Below are positions 30,668 to 31,851 of a stretch of DNA of 31,851 bases, piece after piece. A program made the position numbers and the translations under genes. Within the stretch, counting starts at the first letter, position 1. Each line of letters starts with the position of its first letter. The notes beneath the pieces are model-generated. The model saw nothing but the letters and a program-made list of their open reading frames with translations, made no database searches and was not told where the DNA came from. Source of the DNA: JBFYKJ01 sp041306005 (lineage in GTDB: Archaea > Altiarchaeota > Altiarchaeia > JAFGQM01); the NCBI GenBank assembly GCA_041306005.1, contig JBFYKJ010000060.1:1-31851 (forward strand). Direction: 5' to 3'.

Positions 30668-31552
30668 CTACTTCTCGCTTGTGTCTTCCGCCTCCATGCG
30701 ATTCCTTATGGCCCTGAGGCGGCTTTCGTTTAGATGGGCTTCCAGAGCCCCCCTAACCTCCGGATTCGCATGCTTCTTTGCGGTCTCTACCATCGCAAGG
30801 AACTCCTTGAAGCGCGATTCGTATGTGAATTCCTTTGGTTTCCACTCGCACGCCTTGCTCATCCCTACCATGGCGTCCACAAGCTCCCCCGCCACATGGT
30901 TTGCGCCGTTGCCCTTCACCACCTCGTCTATGTCCATAGGCAGCGCGTGCCGAGTCTTGTACAGGGGCTCGAGAAGATCGCTGGAGGGCACATAGCCGGC
31001 GTTGCACACCTTGGCCAGCTCCCCGACCGCCTCGTGCCGGGCGGCCTTGTCGTAGAACATGCTCCACGTCTTGTCCCAACCCCCTGTCGACATTTTTGAT
31101 CCCCTCTTGCTGGACCCCCAAAGCTGCGACACCTGGACTGCCTCCGGCTCTTTCAGGACCTCGCCACCTATCTTCCTCCCCTTTATGATTTTGCCGCCTA
31201 TCACAGTCCCAGCCGGCAGGACGACCATCCCCATCTTGGGCAGCTTGACCCCCGCCCGGGCAAGATCCCCGATAGTGGTAGAATACCTGTCGACCGTTTG
31301 GGGCGACATGTACCTCCTGAACCTCTTTATCGCTACCCTCTGCCGCTTCCCGTCTTTCCAGTGGACGCTGCCGACGTATACCCCTTGGGCGTAGAAGCCG
31401 TTGTTGGTTTTCGTTAATAATACCGGTTTTCCGTCTTTTGTCGAGAACACAACCCTCTTCACGGAGGCCGACCCCCTCCATCTGCTAAAGGGTGCCCTTC
31501 GCTTTTCGATTTTTAGCGGCTCTTTGCGCATGATTGCCCCCCCATCCAGCAT
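30668..31552 (-). CDS. Hypothetical protein inside the pyrimidine operon, possible kinase-like fold
   Basis: 294 aa, family not recognised. The N-terminal half looks beta-rich: KDGKPVLLTKTNNGFYAQGVYVG, then RQRVAIKRFRRYMSPQTVDRY. The VAIK followed by a helix recalls the N-lobe of protein kinases. The C-terminal half is helical, with VCNAGYVPSSDLLEPLY and ALPMDIDEVV, but I see no HRD or DFG motif, so at best it is a divergent or pseudo-kinase. It lies 7 bp downstream of pyrC and upstream of carA on the same strand, so it is probably co-transcribed with them. The alternative start at 31531 removes seven residues and has a G-rich stretch upstream. Confidence 0.72.
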   Translation of the reverse strand: MLDGGAIMRKEPLKIEKRRAPFSRWRGSASVKRVVFSTKDGKPVLLTKTNNGFYAQGVYVGSVHWKDGKRQRVAIKRFRRYMSPQTVDRYSTTIGDLARAGVKLPKMGMVVLPAGTVIGGKIIKGRKIGGEVLKEPEAVQVSQLWGSSKRGSKMSTGGWDKTWSMFYDKAARHEAVGELAKVCNAGYVPSSDLLEPLYKTRHALPMDIDEVVKGNGANHVAGELVDAMVGMSKACEWKPKEFTYESRFKEFLAMVETAKKHANPEVRGALEAHLNESRLRAIRNRMEAEDTSEK

Positions 31553-31559
31553 GACCTCT

Positions 31560-31851
31560 TTATTTAAGGACTACCTCTCTTCCCTTATTCTCAATCACTT
31601 GCTCCCCGTCAAAGACCTGCTGCCCGCGCACGAACGTGGAGACGATTTTACCCTTCGCTTCCATCCCCTCGAACGGCGTCCAGCCGCACTTGGTGAACAG
31701 TTTTTCGCTGCTTATGGTGTACTCGGGCTTCAGGTCGAGCAATACAAAGTCCGCATCGTAGCCGTCGAGGAGCATGCCTTTGCCTTTTAGGGCAAACGCG
31801 TCCGCAGGCTTCCTGCAGCACAGCTCCACGACCATCCTCAAATCAAGGTGC
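31560..31851 (-). CDS. pyrC: Dihydroorotase, C-terminal part (gene continues past right edge)
   Basis: The frame is open to the window edge and shows the C-terminal end of a dihydroorotase, which closes carbamoyl aspartate to dihydroorotate. VVELCCRKPADAFAL, then GKGMLLDGYDADFVLLDL and FTKCGWTPFEGMEAKGKIVSTFVRG, are the typical final segments of the amidohydrolase fold. The metal-binding residues lie outside the window. It heads the visible part of the run pyrC, unknown, carA, carB, pyrB, pyrI. The apparent TTG start at 31841 is internal, not the true start. Confidence 0.93.
   Translation of the reverse strand, partial: HLDLRMVVELCCRKPADAFALKGKGMLLDGYDADFVLLDLKPEYTISSEKLFTKCGWTPFEGMEAKGKIVSTFVRGQQVFDGEQVIENKGREVVLK

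Noticed and set aside
1..31851. tRNA, rRNA, insertion sequences or integration sites
   Set aside because: No cloverleaf, rRNA-like stretch, transposase or terminal inverted repeat was recognised on either strand.

Overview
The window reads as one contiguous piece of an archaeal chromosome. Archaeal markers are a zinc-ribbon ribosomal protein of the L37e type, an FtsY with a long acidic N-terminus, a single NAC subunit with a UBA tail, 2'-5' RNA ligase ThpR, archaemetzincin, the archaeal dUTPase subfamily and a separate PyrI regulatory chain. Many starts have a TATA-like element about 26-27 nt upstream and no leader; a few have Shine-Dalgarno sequences. Coding DNA is GC-rich with heavy use of ATA (Ile) and AGG (Arg). 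Very short spacers and many unrecognised small proteins suggest a DPANN-type archaeon, perhaps Micrarchaeota-like, but the sequence alone does not settle this.

Layout. 1-5.6 kb: housekeeping (L37e, ftsY, a basic unknown protein, thpR, NAC, glmS). 5.6-7.0 kb: a small unknown protein and nadA. 7.2-16 kb: a storage-polysaccharide island. A plus-strand pair (GT4 glycosyltransferase, GH57 enzyme) converges on a minus-strand run (GH133-type debranching enzyme, a GT3 eukaryote-type glycogen synthase, a two-domain DUF5752-like protein). A one-domain DUF5752-like protein and a GalT-type uridylyltransferase follow. 16-18.3 kb: three paralogous membrane proteins in tandem, two with a C-terminal zinc ribbon, behind a palindromic promoter. 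18.3-20.1 kb: archaemetzincin, dUTPase and undecaprenyl-diphosphate-synthase-type prenyltransferase. 20.2-24.5 kb: the last three arginine steps (argG, argH, argF). 24.5-31.85 kb: a minus-strand pyrimidine operon, pyrC - unknown protein - carA - carB - pyrB - pyrI; pyrC runs off the right edge.

How the genes work together. CarAB makes carbamoyl phosphate for both PyrB/PyrI and ArgF, and ArgG/ArgH complete arginine. In the polysaccharide island, GT3 synthases characteristically use UDP-glucose, and GalT can interconvert UDP-hexoses, so a UDP-glucose-based glycogen route is plausible; GH57 and GH133 would remodel and debranch the product. No ADP-glucose pyrophosphorylase, phosphorylase or dedicated branching enzyme is seen here.

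The most unusual DNA-level signal is a recurrent pattern of short tandem duplications (9-33 bp units) at gene edges. Several copy the first codons or the stop-codon region of the adjacent gene. One forms a 26-codon open frame that links the GT4 stop to the GH57 start by two ATGA overlaps.
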